Source: Rattus norvegicus
Taxonomy: Eukaryota > Chordata > Mammalia > Rodentia > Muridae
Reading direction: 5' to 3'
Length of the DNA stretch: 64,000 nucleotides
Assembly (NCBI RefSeq): GCF_036323735.1
Contig: NC_086032.1
Coordinates: 47,485,335-47,549,334, forward strand
Shown one piece after another: positions 10,101-22,671 of this stretch. A program made the translations under genes and the position numbers. How positions within the stretch are numbered: the stretch's first letter is position 1; the number at the start of each line of letters is the position of its first letter. Under the pieces are notes generated by a model. The model saw nothing but the letters and a program-made list of their open reading frames with translations, did not search any database and was not told the origin of the DNA.

Positions 10101-13066
10101 AGTAACATGGTGAATTGGGTTAGTTCTCAATAGGCCGCAGTAGTAATAAGTGGACTGTTCGGGATATAGAAAAATTTTCACGAATGGAATCAAAATTTCT
10201 AGGCGAATTCAGAGAGTTCCCAAAGGGACATGCTTGTATGAGTTTGCTTTTCAATATCGAGCAACATTATAAGGAACGGAATCTAAGTATTATGGTGAAT
10301 TCAGTAGGTTCCCAATAGGATTCGCATGTAATAAGCTTGTTATTCAAGATAGAGCAATGTTTTAACTAACTGAGACACTGTTTCTTTGTGACTTCAGTTA
10401 GTTCCTAGTAGCCTGCTCTTGTAATACGTTTACTTTTAAAGATTTATAAAAATTTGGTGAGCCGAATCTGAGTAACATGGTGAATTCGGTTAGTTCCCAA
10501 TAGGCCACAGTAATAATAGGTTGACTGTTCAGGTTATAGAAAAATTATCACGAATGGAATCAAAATTTCTAGGCGAGTTCAGTAAGTTCGCAATGGGACA
10601 TGCGTGTATGAGTTTGCTTTTCAATATCGAGCAACATTTTAAGGAACGGAATCTAAGTATCATGGTGAAATCATTAGGTTCCCAAAAGGATTCGCATGTA
10701 ATAAGCTTGTTATTCAACACAGAGCAACGGTTAAACGAACTGATACACTGTTTCTTTGTGATTCAGTTAGTTCCCAGTAGCCTGCTCTTGTAATATGTGT
10801 ACTTTTAAAGATTTATAAAAATTTGTTGAGCCGAATCTGAGTAACATGGTGAATTCGGTTAGTTCCCAATAGGCCGCAGTAGTAATAAGTGGACTGTTCG
10901 GGATATAGAAAAATATTCACGAATGGAATCAAAATTTCTAGGCGAATTCAGTGAGTTCCCAATGGGACATGCTTGTATGAGTTTGCTTTTCAATATCGAG
11001 CAACATTTTAAGGAACCGAATCTAAGTATCATGGTGAATTGAGTAGGTTCCCAATAGGATTTGCATGAAATAAGCTTGTTATTCAAGATAGAGCAATGTT
11101 TTAACGAACTGAGACACTGTTTCGTTGTGAATTCAGTTAGTTCCCGGTAGCCTGCTCTTGTAATATGTGTACTTTTAAAGATTTATAAAAATTTGGTGAG
11201 CCGAATCTGAGTAACATGGTGAATTCGGTTAGTTCCCAATAGGCCGCAGTAGTAATAAGTGGACTGTGCGGGATATAGAAAAATTTTCACGAATGGAATC
11301 AAAATTTCTAGGCGAATTCAGTGAGTTCCCAATGGGACATGCTTGTATGAGTTTGCTTTTCAATATCGAGCAACATTTAAGGAACGGAATCTAAGTATTA
11401 TGGTGAATTCAGTAGGTTCCCACTAGGATTCGCATGTAATAAGCTTGTTATTCAATATAGAGCAATGTTATCACTAACTGAGACACTGTTTCTTTGTGAC
11501 TTCAGTTAGTTCCTAGTAGCCTGCTCTTGTAATACGTGTACTTTTAAAGATTTATAAAAATTTGGTGAGCCGAATCTGAGTAACATGGTGAATTCGGTTA
11601 GTTCCCAATAGGCCACAGTAATAATAGGTTGACTGTTCAGGTTATAGAAAAATTATCACGAATGGAATCAAAATTTCTAGGCGAATTCAGTAAGTTCCCA
11701 ATGGGACATGCGTGTATGAGTTTGCTTTTCAATATCGAGCAACATTTTAAGGAACGGAATCTAAGTATCATGGTAAATCAGTAGGTTCCCAATAGGATTC
11801 GCATGTAATAAGCTTGTTATTCAACATAGAGCAACGGTTAAACGAACTGATACACTGTTTCTTTTTGAACTCAGTTAGTTCCCAGTAGCCTGCTCTTGTA
11901 ATATGTGTACTTTTAAAGATTTATAAAAATTTGTTAAGCCGAATCTGAGTAACATGGTTAATTCGGTTAGTTCCCAATAGGCCGCATTAGTAATAAGTGG
12001 ACTGTTCGGGATATAGAAAAATTTTCACGAATGGAATCAAAATTTCTAGGCGAATTCAGTGAGTTCCCAATGGGACATGCTTGTATGAGTTTGCTTTTCA
12101 ATATCGAGCAACATTTTTAGGAACCGAATCTAAGTATCATGGTGAATTGAGTAGGTTCCCAATAGGATTCGCATGAAATAAGCTTGTTATTCAAGATAGA
12201 GCAACGTTTTAACGAACTGAGACACTGTTTCGTTGTGAATTCAGTTAGTTCCCCGTAGCCTGCTCTTCTAATATGTGTACTTCTAAAGATTTATAAAAAT
12301 TTGGTGAGCTGAATCTGAGTAACATGGTGAATTCGGTTAGTTCCCAATAGGCCGCAGTAGTAATAAGTGGACTGTTCGGGATATAGAAAAATTTTCACGA
12401 ATGGAATCAAAATTTCTAGGCGAATTCAGGGAGTTCCCATGGGAAATGCTTGGATGAGTTTGCTTTTCAATATCGAGCAACATTTTAAGGAACGTATCTA
12501 AGTATCATGGTGAATTGAGTCGGTTCCCAATAGGATACGCATGTAATAAGCTTGTTATTCAAGATAGAGCAACGTTTAAACGTACTTAGACACTGTTTCT
12601 TTGTGAATTCAGTTAGTTCCTGGTAGCCTGCTCTTGTAATATGTGTATTTTTAAAGATTTATAAAAATTTGGTGAGCCGAATCTGAGTAACATGGTGAAT
12701 TCGGTTAGTTCCCAATTGGCCGCAGTAGTAATAAGTGGACTGTTCGGGATATAGAAAAATTTTCACGAATGGAATCAAAATTTCTAGGCGAATTCAGTGA
12801 GTTCCCAATGGGACATGCTTGTATGAGTTTGCTTTTAAATATCGAGCAACATTTTAAGGAACGGAATCTAAGTATCATGGTGAATTCTGTAGGTTCCCAA
12901 AAGGATTCACATGTAATGAGCTTGTTATTCAAGATAGAGCAACGTTTACACGAACTGAGACACTGTTTCTTTCTGAATTCACTTAGTTCCCAGTAACCTG
13001 CTCTTGTAATATGTGTGCTTTTAAAGATTTATAAAAATTTGGTGAGCCGAATCTGAGTTACATGGT
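7154..13066 (+). repeat. HOR family A, copy 2: 16 monomers, 5913 bp
   Basis: Monomers M20-M35 start at 7154, 7523, 7892, 8262, 8632, 9002, 9372, 9742, 10112, 10482, 10851, 11221, 11590, 11959, 12329 and 12697. The class order matches copy 1. Private changes are shared at 5913-bp offset, for example CATGGAGAATTG (3270 and 9183) and GACAGTTCCGG (3872 and 9785). Differences seen by eye include TTTCTTGG against TTTCTAGG (2812/8725) and AGTGAG against AGAGAG (4297/10210). Such closeness points to a recent duplication or continuing homogenisation. Confidence 0.93.
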
Positions 13067-16021
13067 GAAATCTGTTAGTTCCCAATAGGCCACAGTAGGA
13101 ATAAGTGGACTGTTCGGGATGTGGAAAAATTTTCACGAATGGAATCAAAATTTCTAGGCAAATTCAGTGAGTTCCCAATGGGACATGCTTGTACGGTTTG
13201 CTTTTCAATATCGAGCAACATTTTAAGGAACGGAATCTAAGTATCATGGTGGAATCAGTAGGTTCCCAATAGGATTCGCATGTAATGAGCTTGTTATTCA
13301 AGATAGAGCAAAGTTTAAACAAACTGAGACACGGTTTCTTTGTGAATTCAGTTAGTTCCCAGTAGCCTGCTCTTCTAATATGTGTACTTTTAAAGAATTA
13401 TAAAAATTTGGTGAGCCGAATTTGAGTAACATGGTGAATTCGGTTAGTTCCCAATAGGCCGCAGTAGTAATAAGTGGACTGTTCGGGATATAGAAAATTT
13501 TCACGAATGGAATCAAAATTTCTAGGCAAATTCAGTGAGTTCCCAATGGGACATGCTTGTATGAGATTGCTTTTCAATATCGAGCAACATTTTAAGGAAC
13601 GGAATCTAAGTATCATGGTGAATTGAGTAGGTTCCCAATAGGATTCGCATGAAATAAGCATGTTATTCAAGATAGAGCTATTTTTTAACGAACTGAGACA
13701 CTGTTTCTTTGTGAATTCAGTTACTTCCTAGTAGCCTGCTCTTGTAATATGTGTACTTTTAAAGATTTATAAAAATTTGTTGAGCCGAATCTGAGTAACA
13801 TGGTGAATTCGGTTAGTTCGCAATAGGCCGCAGTAGTAATAAGTGGACTGTTCGGGATATAGAAAAATTTTCACGAATGGAATCAAAATTTCTAGGCGAA
13901 TTCAGTGAGTTCCCAATGGGACATGCTTGTATGAGTTTGCTTTTCAATATCGAGCAACATTTTAAGGAACCGAATCTAAGTATCATGGTGAAATGAGTAG
14001 GTTCCCAATAGGATTTGCATGAAATAAGCTTGTTATTCAAGATAGAGCAATGTTTTAACGAACTGAGACACTGTTTCGTTGTGAATTCAGTTAGTTCCCG
14101 GTAGCCTGCTCTTGTAATATGTGTACTTTTAAAGATTTATAAAAATTTGGTGAGCCGAATTTGAATAACATGGTGAATTTGGTTAGTTCTCAATAGGCCG
14201 CAGTAGTAATAAGTGGACTGTTCGGGATATAGAAAAATTTTCACGAATGGAATCAAAATTTCTAGGCGAATTCAGTGAGTTCCCAATGGGACATGCTTGT
14301 ATGAGTTTGCTTTTCAATATCGAGCAACATTTAAGGAACGGAATCTAAGTATTATGGTGAATTCAGTAGGTTCCCACTAGGATTCGCATGTAATAAGCTT
14401 GTTATTCTATATAGAGCAATGTTTTAACTAACTGAGACACTGTTTCTTTGTGATTTCAGTTAGTTCCTAGTAGCCTGCTCTTGTAATACGTGTACTTTTA
14501 AAGATTTATAAAAATTTGGTGAGCCGAATCTGAGTAACATGGTGAATTAGGTTAGTTCCAAATAGGCCACAGTAATAATAGGTTGACTGTTCAGGTTATA
14601 GAAAAATTTTCACGAATGGAATCAAAATTTCTAGGCGAATTCAGTAAGTTCGCAATGGGACATGCGTGTATGAGTTTGCTTTTCAATATCGAGCAACATT
14701 TTAAGGAACGGAATCTAAGTATCATGATGAAATCAGTAGGTTCCCAATAGGATTCGCATGTAATAAGCTTGTTATTCAACATAGAGCAACGGTTAAACGA
14801 ACTGATACACTGTTTCTTTGTGAACTCAGTTAGTTCCCAGTAGCCTGCTCTTGTAATATGTGTACTTTTAAAGATTTATAAAAATTTGTTGAGCCGAATC
14901 TGAGTAACATGGTTAATTCGGTTAGTTCCCAATAGGCCGCATTAGTAATAAGTGGACTGTTCGGGATATAGAAAAATTTTCACGAATGGAATCAAAATTT
15001 CTAGGCGAATTATGTGAGTTCACAATGGGACATGCTTGTATGAGTTTGCTTTTCAATATCGAGCAACATTTTTAGGAACCGAATCTAAGTATCATGGTGA
15101 ATTGAGTAGGTTCCCAATAGGATTCGCATGAAATAAGCTTGTTATTCAAGATAGAGCAACGTTTTAACGAACTGAGACACTGTTTCGTTGTGAATTCAGT
15201 TAGTTCCCCGTAGCCTGCTCTTCTAATATGTGTACTTCTAAAGATTTATAAAAATTTGGTGAGCTGAATCTGAGTAACATGGTGAATTCGGTTAGTTCCC
15301 AATAGGCCGCAGTACTAATAAGTGGACTGTTCGGGATATAGAAAAATTTTCACGAATGGAATCAAAATTTCTAGGCGAATTCAGGGAGTTCCCATGGGAA
15401 ATGCTTGGATGAGTTTGCTTTTCAATATCGAGCAACATTTTAAGGAACGTATCTAAGTATCATGGTGAATTGAGTCGGTTCCCAATAGGATACGCATGTA
15501 ATAAGCTTGTTATTCAAGATAGAGCAACGTTTAAACGTACTTAGACACTGTTTCTTTGTGAATTCAGTTAGTTCCTGGTAGCCTGCTCTTGTAATATGTG
15601 TATTTTTAAAGATTTATAAAAATTTGGTGAGCCGAATCTGAGTAACATGGTGAATTCGGTTAGTTCCCAATTGGCCGCAGTAGTAATAAGTGGACTGTTC
15701 GGGATATAGAAAAATTTTCACGAATGGAATCAAAATTTCTAGGCGAATTCAGTGAGTTCCCAATGGGACATGCTTGTATGAGTTTGCTTTTAAATATCGA
15801 GCAACATTTTAAGGAACGGAATCTAAGTATCATGGTGAATTCTGTAGGTGCCCAAAAGGATTCACATGTAATGAGCTTGTTATTCAAGATAGAGCAACGT
15901 TTACACGAACTGAGACACTGTTTCTTTCTGAATTCACTTAGTTCCCAGTAACCTGCTCTTGTAATATGTGTGCTTTTAAAGATTTATAAAAATTTGGTGA
16001 GCCGAATCTGAGTTACATGGT
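13067..16021 (+). repeat. HOR family A, copy 3: 8-monomer version, 2955 bp
   Basis: Monomers M36-M43 start at 13067, 13436, 13805, 14175, 14544, 14914, 15284 and 15652. Their class order is g h a b c a e f. That is the 16-monomer order with the block a d a b c a b' c missing. The join falls between a class c monomer (14544) and a class a monomer (14914), an adjacency that also exists in the long unit (M16 to M17). It could be an unequal exchange between class c monomers, or it could be the older form from which the 16-mer grew. M41 has its own changes near 15009 (ATTATGTGAGTTCACAAT). Confidence 0.9.
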
Positions 16022-17868
16022 GAAATCTGTTAGTTCCCAATAGGCCACAGTAGGAATAAGTGGACTGTTCGGGATGTGGAAAAATTTTCACGAATGGAAT
16101 CAAAATTTCTAGGCAAATTCAGTGAGTTCCCAATGGGACATGCTTGTACGGTTTGCTTTTCAATATCGAGCAACATTTTAAGGAACGGAATCTAAGTATC
16201 ATGGTGGAATCAGTAGGTTCCCAATAGGATTCGCATGTAATGAGCTTGTTATTCAAGATAGAGCAAAGTTTAAACAAACTGAGACACGGTTTCTTTGTGA
16301 ATTCAGTTAGTTCCCAGTAGCCTGCTCTTCTAATATGTGTACTTTTAAAGATTTATAAAAATTTGGTGAGCCGAATTTGAGTAACATGGTGAATTCGGTT
16401 AGTTCCCAATAGGCCGCAGTAGTAATAAGTGGACTGTTCGGGATATAGAAAATTTTCACGAATGGAATCAAAATTTCTAGGCAAATTCAGTGAGTTCCCA
16501 ATGGGACATGCTTGTATGAGATTGCTTTTCAATATCGAGCAACATTTTAAGGAACGGAAACTAAGTATCATGGTGAATTGAGTAGGTTCCCAATAGGATT
16601 CGCATGAAATAAGCATGTTATTCAAGATAGAGCTATTTTTTAACGAACTGAGACACTGTTTCTTTGTGAATTCAGTTACTTCCTAGTAGCCTGCTCTTGT
16701 AATATGTGTACTTTTAAAGATTTATAAAAATTTGTTGAGCCGAATCTGAGTAACATGGTGAATTCGGTTAGTTCGCAATAGGCCGCAGTAGTAATAAGTG
16801 GACTGTTCGGGATATAGAAAAATTTTCACGAATGGAATCAAAATTTCTAGGCGAATTCAGTGAGTTCCCAATGGGACATGCTTGTATGAGTTTGCTTTTC
16901 AATATCGAGCAACATTTTAAGGAACCGAATCTAAGTATCATGGTGAAATGAGTAGGTTCCCAATAGGATTTGCATGAAATAAGCTTGTTATTCAAGATAG
17001 AGCAATGTTTTAACGAACTGAGACACTGTTTCGTTGTGAATTCAGTTAGTTCCCGGTAGCCTGCTCTTGTAATATGTGTACTTTTAAAGATTTATAAAAA
17101 TTTGGTGAGCCGAATTTGAATAACATGGTGAATTTGGTTAGTTCTCAATAGGCCGCAGTAGTAATAAGTGGACTGTTCGGGATATAGAAAAATTTTCACG
17201 AATGGAATCAAAATTTCTAGGCGAATTCAGTGAGTTCCCAATGGGACATGCTTGTATGAGTTTGCTTTTCAATATCGAGCAACATTTAAGGAACGGAATC
17301 TAAGTATTATGGTGAATTCAGTAGGTTCCCACTAGGATTCGCATGTAATAAGCTTGTTATTCTATATAGAGCAATGTTTTAACTAACTGAGACACTGTTT
17401 CTTTGTGATTTCAGTTAGTTCCTAGTAGCCTGCTCTTGTAATACGTGTACTTTTAAAGATTTATAAAAATTTGGTGAGCCGAATCTGAGTAACATGGTGA
17501 ATTCGGTTAGTTCCAAATAGGCCACAGTAATAATAGGTTGACTGTTCAGGTTATAGAAAAATTTTCACGAATGGAATCAAAATTTCTAGGCGAATTCAGT
17601 AAGTTCGCAATGGGACATGCGTGTATGAGTTTGCTTTTCAATATCGAGCAACATTTTAAGGAACGGAATCTAAGTATCATGATGAAATCAGTAGGTTCCC
17701 AATAGGATTCGCATGTAATAAGCTTGTTATTCAACATAGAGCAACGGTTAAACGAACTGATACACTGTTTCTTTGTGAACTCAGTTAGTTCCCAGTAGCC
17801 TGCTCTTGTAATATGTGTACTTTTAAAGATTGATAAAAATTTGGTGAGCCGAATAAGAGTAACTCGGT
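16022..17868 (+). repeat. HOR family A, copy 4: 5-monomer remnant
   Basis: Monomers M44-M48 (16022, 16391, 16760, 17130 and 17499) repeat M36-M40 at an offset of 2955 bp (order g h a b c). Similarity ends near 17830, where a different monomer type starts (AAGATTGATAAAAATTTGG, then GAATAAGAGTAACTCGGTG). This is the right edge of family A in the window. Confidence 0.9.
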
Positions 17869-20800
17869 GAATTCGGTTAGTTCCCAATAGGCCGCAGTAG
17901 TAATAAGTGGACTGTTCGGGATATAGAAAAAATTTCACGAATGGAATCAAAATTTCTAGGCGAATTCAGTGAGTTCTCAATGAGACATGCTTGTATGAGT
18001 TTGCTTTTCAATATCGAGCAACATTTTAAGGAACGTAATCTAAGTATCATGGTGAATTCACTATGTTCCCAATAGGATTCGCATGTAATAAGCTTGTTAT
18101 TTAATATAGAGCAAAGTTTTTACATCTGAGACACTGTTTCGTTGTGAATTCAGTTAGTTCCCAGTAGCCTGCTCTTGTAATATGTGTACTTTTAAAGATT
18201 TATAAAAATTTGGTGAGCCGAATCTGACTAATATGGTGAATTCGGTTAGTTCCCAATAGGACGCAGTAGTAATAAGTGGACTGTTCGGGATATAGAAAAA
18301 TTTTCACGAATGGAATCAAATTTCAAGGCGAATTCAGTGAGTTTCCATTGGCACATGCTCGTATGAGTTTGCTTTTCAATATGGAGCAACATTTTTAGGA
18401 ACGGAATCAAAATATCATGGTGAATTCAGTAGATTCCCAATAGGATTCGCATGTAATAAGCTTGTTATTCAAGATAGAGCAACGTTTAAACGAACTGAGA
18501 CACTGTTTCTTTGTGAATTCAGTTCGTTCCCAGTAGCCTGCTCTTGTAATAGGTGTACTTTTAAAGATTTATAAAAATTTGGTGAGCCGAATCTGAGTAA
18601 CATGGTGAATTCGGTTAGTTCCCAATAGGCCGCAGTAGTAATAAGTGGACTGTTCGGGATATAGAAAAATTTTACGAATGGAATCAAAATTTCTAGGCGA
18701 ATTCAGTGAGTTCCCAATGGGAAATGCTTGTATGAGTTTGCTTTTCAATATCGAGCAACATTTTAAGGAACGGAATCTAAGTATCATGGTGTATTCCGTA
18801 GGTTCCCAATAGGATTCGCATGAAATAAGCTTGTTATTCAAGATAGAGCAACGTTTAAATGAACTGAGACACTGTTTCTTTGTGAATTCTGTTAGTTCCT
18901 AGTAGCCTGCTCTGGTAATATGTGTACTTTTAAAGATTTATAAAAATTTGGTGAGCCGAATCTGAGTAACATGGTGAATTCGGTTAGTTCCCAATAGGCC
19001 GCAGTAGTAATAAGTGGACTGTTCGGGATATAGAAAAATTTTTACGAATGGAATCAAAATTTCTAGGCGAATTCAGTGAGTTCCCAATGGGACATGCTTG
19101 TATGAGTTTGCTTTTCAATATCGAGCAACATTTTAAGGAACGGAGTCTAAGTATCATGGTGAATTCAGTATGTTCCCAATAGGATTCGCATGTCATAAGG
19201 TTGTTATTCAAGATAGTGCAACGTTTTAACGAACTGAGACACTGTTTCGTTGTGAATTCAGTTAGTTCCTAGTAGCCTGCTCTTGTAATATGTGTACTTT
19301 TAAAGATTTATAAAAATTTGGTGAGGCGAATCTGAGTAACATGTTGAATTCGGTTAGTTCCCAATAGGCCGCAGTAGTAATAAGTGGACTGTTCGGGATA
19401 TAGAAATATTTTCACGAATGGAATCAAAATTTTTAGGTGAATTCAGTAAGTTCCCAATGGGACATGCTCGTATGAGTTTGCTTTTCAATACTGAGCAACA
19501 TTTTAAGGAACGGAATCGAAGTATCATGGTGAATTCAGTAGGTTCCCAGTAGGATTCGCATGAAATAAGCTTGTTATTCAAGATAGAGCAACGTTTAAAC
19601 GAACTGAGACACTGTTTCGTTGTGAATTCAGTTAGTTCCCGGTAGCCTGCTTTTGTAATATGTGTACTTTTAAAGATTTATAAAAATTTGGTGAGCCGAA
19701 TCTGAGTAACATGGTGAATTCGGTTAGTTCCAAATAGGCCGCAGTAGTAATAAGTGGACTGTTCGGGATATAGAAAAATTTAACGAATGGAATCAAAATT
19801 TCTAGGCGAATTCAGTGAGTTCCCAATGGGACATGCTTGTATGAGTTTGCTATTCAATATCGAGCAACATTTTAAGGAACGGAAGCTAAGTATCATGGTG
19901 AATTCAGTATGTTCCCAGTAGGATTCGCATGAAATAAGGTTGTTATTCAAGATAGAGCAATGTTTTAACGAACTGAGACACTGTTTCTTTGTGAATACAG
20001 TTAGTTCCTAGTAGCCTGCTCTTGTAATATGTGTACTTTTAAAGATTTATAAAAATTTGGTGAGCCGAATCTAAGTAACATGGTGAATTCGGTTAGTTCC
20101 CAATAGGCCGCAGTAGTAATAAGTGGACTGTTCGGGATATAGAAAAATTTTCACGAATGGAATCAAAATTTCTAGGCGAATTCAGTGAGTTCCCAATGGG
20201 ATATGCTTGTTTGAGTTTCCTTTTGAATATCGAGCAACATTATGAGGAACGGAATCTAAGTATCATGGTGAATTGAGTAGGTTCCCAATAGGATTCGCAT
20301 GTAATAAGCTTGTTATTCAAGATAGTGCAACGTTTAAACGAACTGAGACACTGTTTCTTTGTGAATTCAGTTAGTTCCTAGTAGCCAGCTCTTGTAATAT
20401 GTGTACTTTTAAAGATTTATAAAAATTTGGTGAGCCGAATCTGAGTAACTCGGTGAATTCGGTTAGTTCCCAATAGGCCGCAGTAGTAATAAGTGGACTG
20501 TTCGGGATATAGAAAAAATTTCACGAATGGAAATAAAATTTCTAGGCAAATTCAGTGAGTTCTCAATGGGACATGCTTGTATGAGTTTGCTTTTCAATAT
20601 CGAGCAACATTTTAAGGAACGGAATCTAAGTATCATGGTGAATTCCGTAGGTTCCCAATAGGATTCGCATGAAATAAGCTTGTTATTCAAGATAGAGCAA
20701 CGTTGAAATGAACTGAGACACTGTTTCTTTTTGAATTCTGTTAGTTCCTAGGAGCCTGCTCTTTTAATATGTGTACTTTTAAAGATTTATAAAAATTTGG

Positions 20801-21932
20801 TGAGCCGAATCTGAGTAACATGGTGAATTCGGTTAGTTCCCAATAGGCCGCAGTAGTAATAAGTGGACTGTTCGGGATGTAGAAAAATTTTCACGAATGG
20901 AATCAAAATTTCTAGGCGAATTCAGTGAGTTCCCAATGAGACATGCTTGTATGAGTTTGCTTTTCAATATCGAGCAACATTTTAAGGAACGTAATCTAAG
21001 TATCATGGTGAATTCAGTATGTTCCCAATAGGATTCTCATAACATAAGCTTGTTATTCAAGATAGAGCAACGTTTAAACGAACTGAGACACTGTTTCTTT
21101 GTGAATTCAGTTAGTTCCGTGTAGCCTGCTCTTGTAATATGTGTACTTTTAAAGATTTATAAAAATTTGGTGAGCTGAATCTGAGTAACTTGGTGATTTC
21201 GGTTAGTGCCCAATAGGCCGCAGTAGTAATAAGTGGACTGTTCGGGATATAGAAAATTTTCACGAATGGAATCAAAATTTCTAGGCGAATTCAGTGAGTT
21301 CCCAATGGGACATGCTTGTATGAGTTTGATTTTGAATATCCAGCAACATTTTAAGGAACGGAATCTTAGTATCATGGTGAATTGAGTAGGTTCCCACTAG
21401 GATTCGCATGTAATAAGCTTGTTATTCAAGATAGAGCAACGATTTTACCAACTGAGACATGTTTCTTTGTGAATTCAGTTAGTTCCGGGTAGCCTGCTCT
21501 TGTAATATGTGTATTTTTAAAGATTTATAAAAATTTGGTGAGCCGATTCTGAGTAACATGGTGAATTCGGTTAGTTCCCAAAAGGCCGCAGTAGTAATAA
21601 GTGGACTGTTCGGGATATAGAAAAATTTTCACGAATGGAATTAAAATTTCAAGGCGAATTCAGTGAGTTCCCATTGGGACATGCTCCTATGTGTTTGCTT
21701 TTCAATATGGAGCAACATTTTAAGGAACGGAATCTAAGTATCATGGTGAATTGAGTAGGTTCCCAATAGGTTTCGCATGAAATAAGCTTGTTATTCAAGA
21801 TATAGCAACGTTTAAATGAACTGAGACACTGTTTCTTTTTGAATTCTGTTAGTTCCTAGTAGCCTGCTCTTGTAATATGTGTACTTTTAAAGATTTATGA
21901 AAATTTGGTGAGCCGAATCTGAGTAACATGGT
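17869..21932 (+). repeat. Diverged monomers between HOR families A and C
   Basis: M49-M59 start at 17869, 18238, 18607, 18976, 19346, 19716, 20085, 20455, 20825, 21195 and 21563. I see no long near-identical partner at a fixed offset, but several copies stand for classes used later. M53 is the CATGTTGAATTCGG class (again at 24150, 27847, 32651, 38933, 43368 and 47063). M54 and M55 are an early copy of the T-G pair. M58 and M59 resemble M84 and M85. It looks like a reservoir or older part of the array from which the later units were drawn. M49 and M56 share TAACTCGGTGAATTC. Confidence 0.8.
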
Positions 21933-22671
21933 GAATTCGGTTAGTTCCAAATAGGCCGCAGTAGTAATAAGTGGACTGTTCGGGATATAGAAAAATTTAA
22001 CGAATGGAATCAAAATTTCTAGGCGAATTCAGTGAGTTCCCAATGGGACATGCTTGTATGACTTTGCTTTTCAATATCGAGCAACATTTTAAGGAACGGA
22101 ATCTAAGTATCATGGTGAATTCAGTATGTTCCCAATAGGATTCGCATGTAATAAGCTTGTTATTCAATATAGAGCAAAGTTTTAACGAACTGAGACACTG
22201 TTTCCTTGTGAATTCAGTTAGTTCCCAGTAGCCTGCTCTTGTAATATGTGTACTTTTAAAGATTTATAAAAATTTGGTGAGCCGAATCTGAGTAACATGG
22301 TGAATTCGGTTAGTGCCCAATAGGCCACAGTAGTAATAAGTGGACTGTTCGGGATATAGAAAAATTTTCACGAATGGAATAAAAATTTCTAGGCGAATTC
22401 AGTGAGTTCCCAATGGGACATGCTTGTTTGAGTTTCCTTTTGAATATCGAGCAACATTATGAGGAACGGAATCTAAGTATCATGGTGAATTGAGTAGGTT
22501 CCCAATTGGATTCGCATGTAATAAGCTTGTTATTCAAGATAGAGCAAAGTTTAAACGAACTGAGACACTGTTTCTTTGTGAATTCTGTTAGTTCCGTGTA
22601 GCCTGCTCCTGTAATATGTGTACTTTTAAAGACTTATAAAAATTTGGTGAGCTGAATCTGAGTAACTTGGT
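21933..22671 (+). repeat. Ordered two-monomer module T-G (reference copy)
   Basis: Class T monomers have GTTCCAAATAGG in the first box and a shortened tract (AATTTAACGAATGG). Class G monomers have TAGTGCCCAATAGGCCAC, TTTGAGTTTCCTTTTGAAT and CATTATGAGG. A class T copy followed at once by a class G copy starts at 21933, 25628, 29326, 33021, 35608, 39303, 40780, 45585 and 49281. An earlier version is at 19716, where the second member has TTTGAGTTTCC but an ordinary first box. The first four starts are ten monomers apart. Confidence 0.85.
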
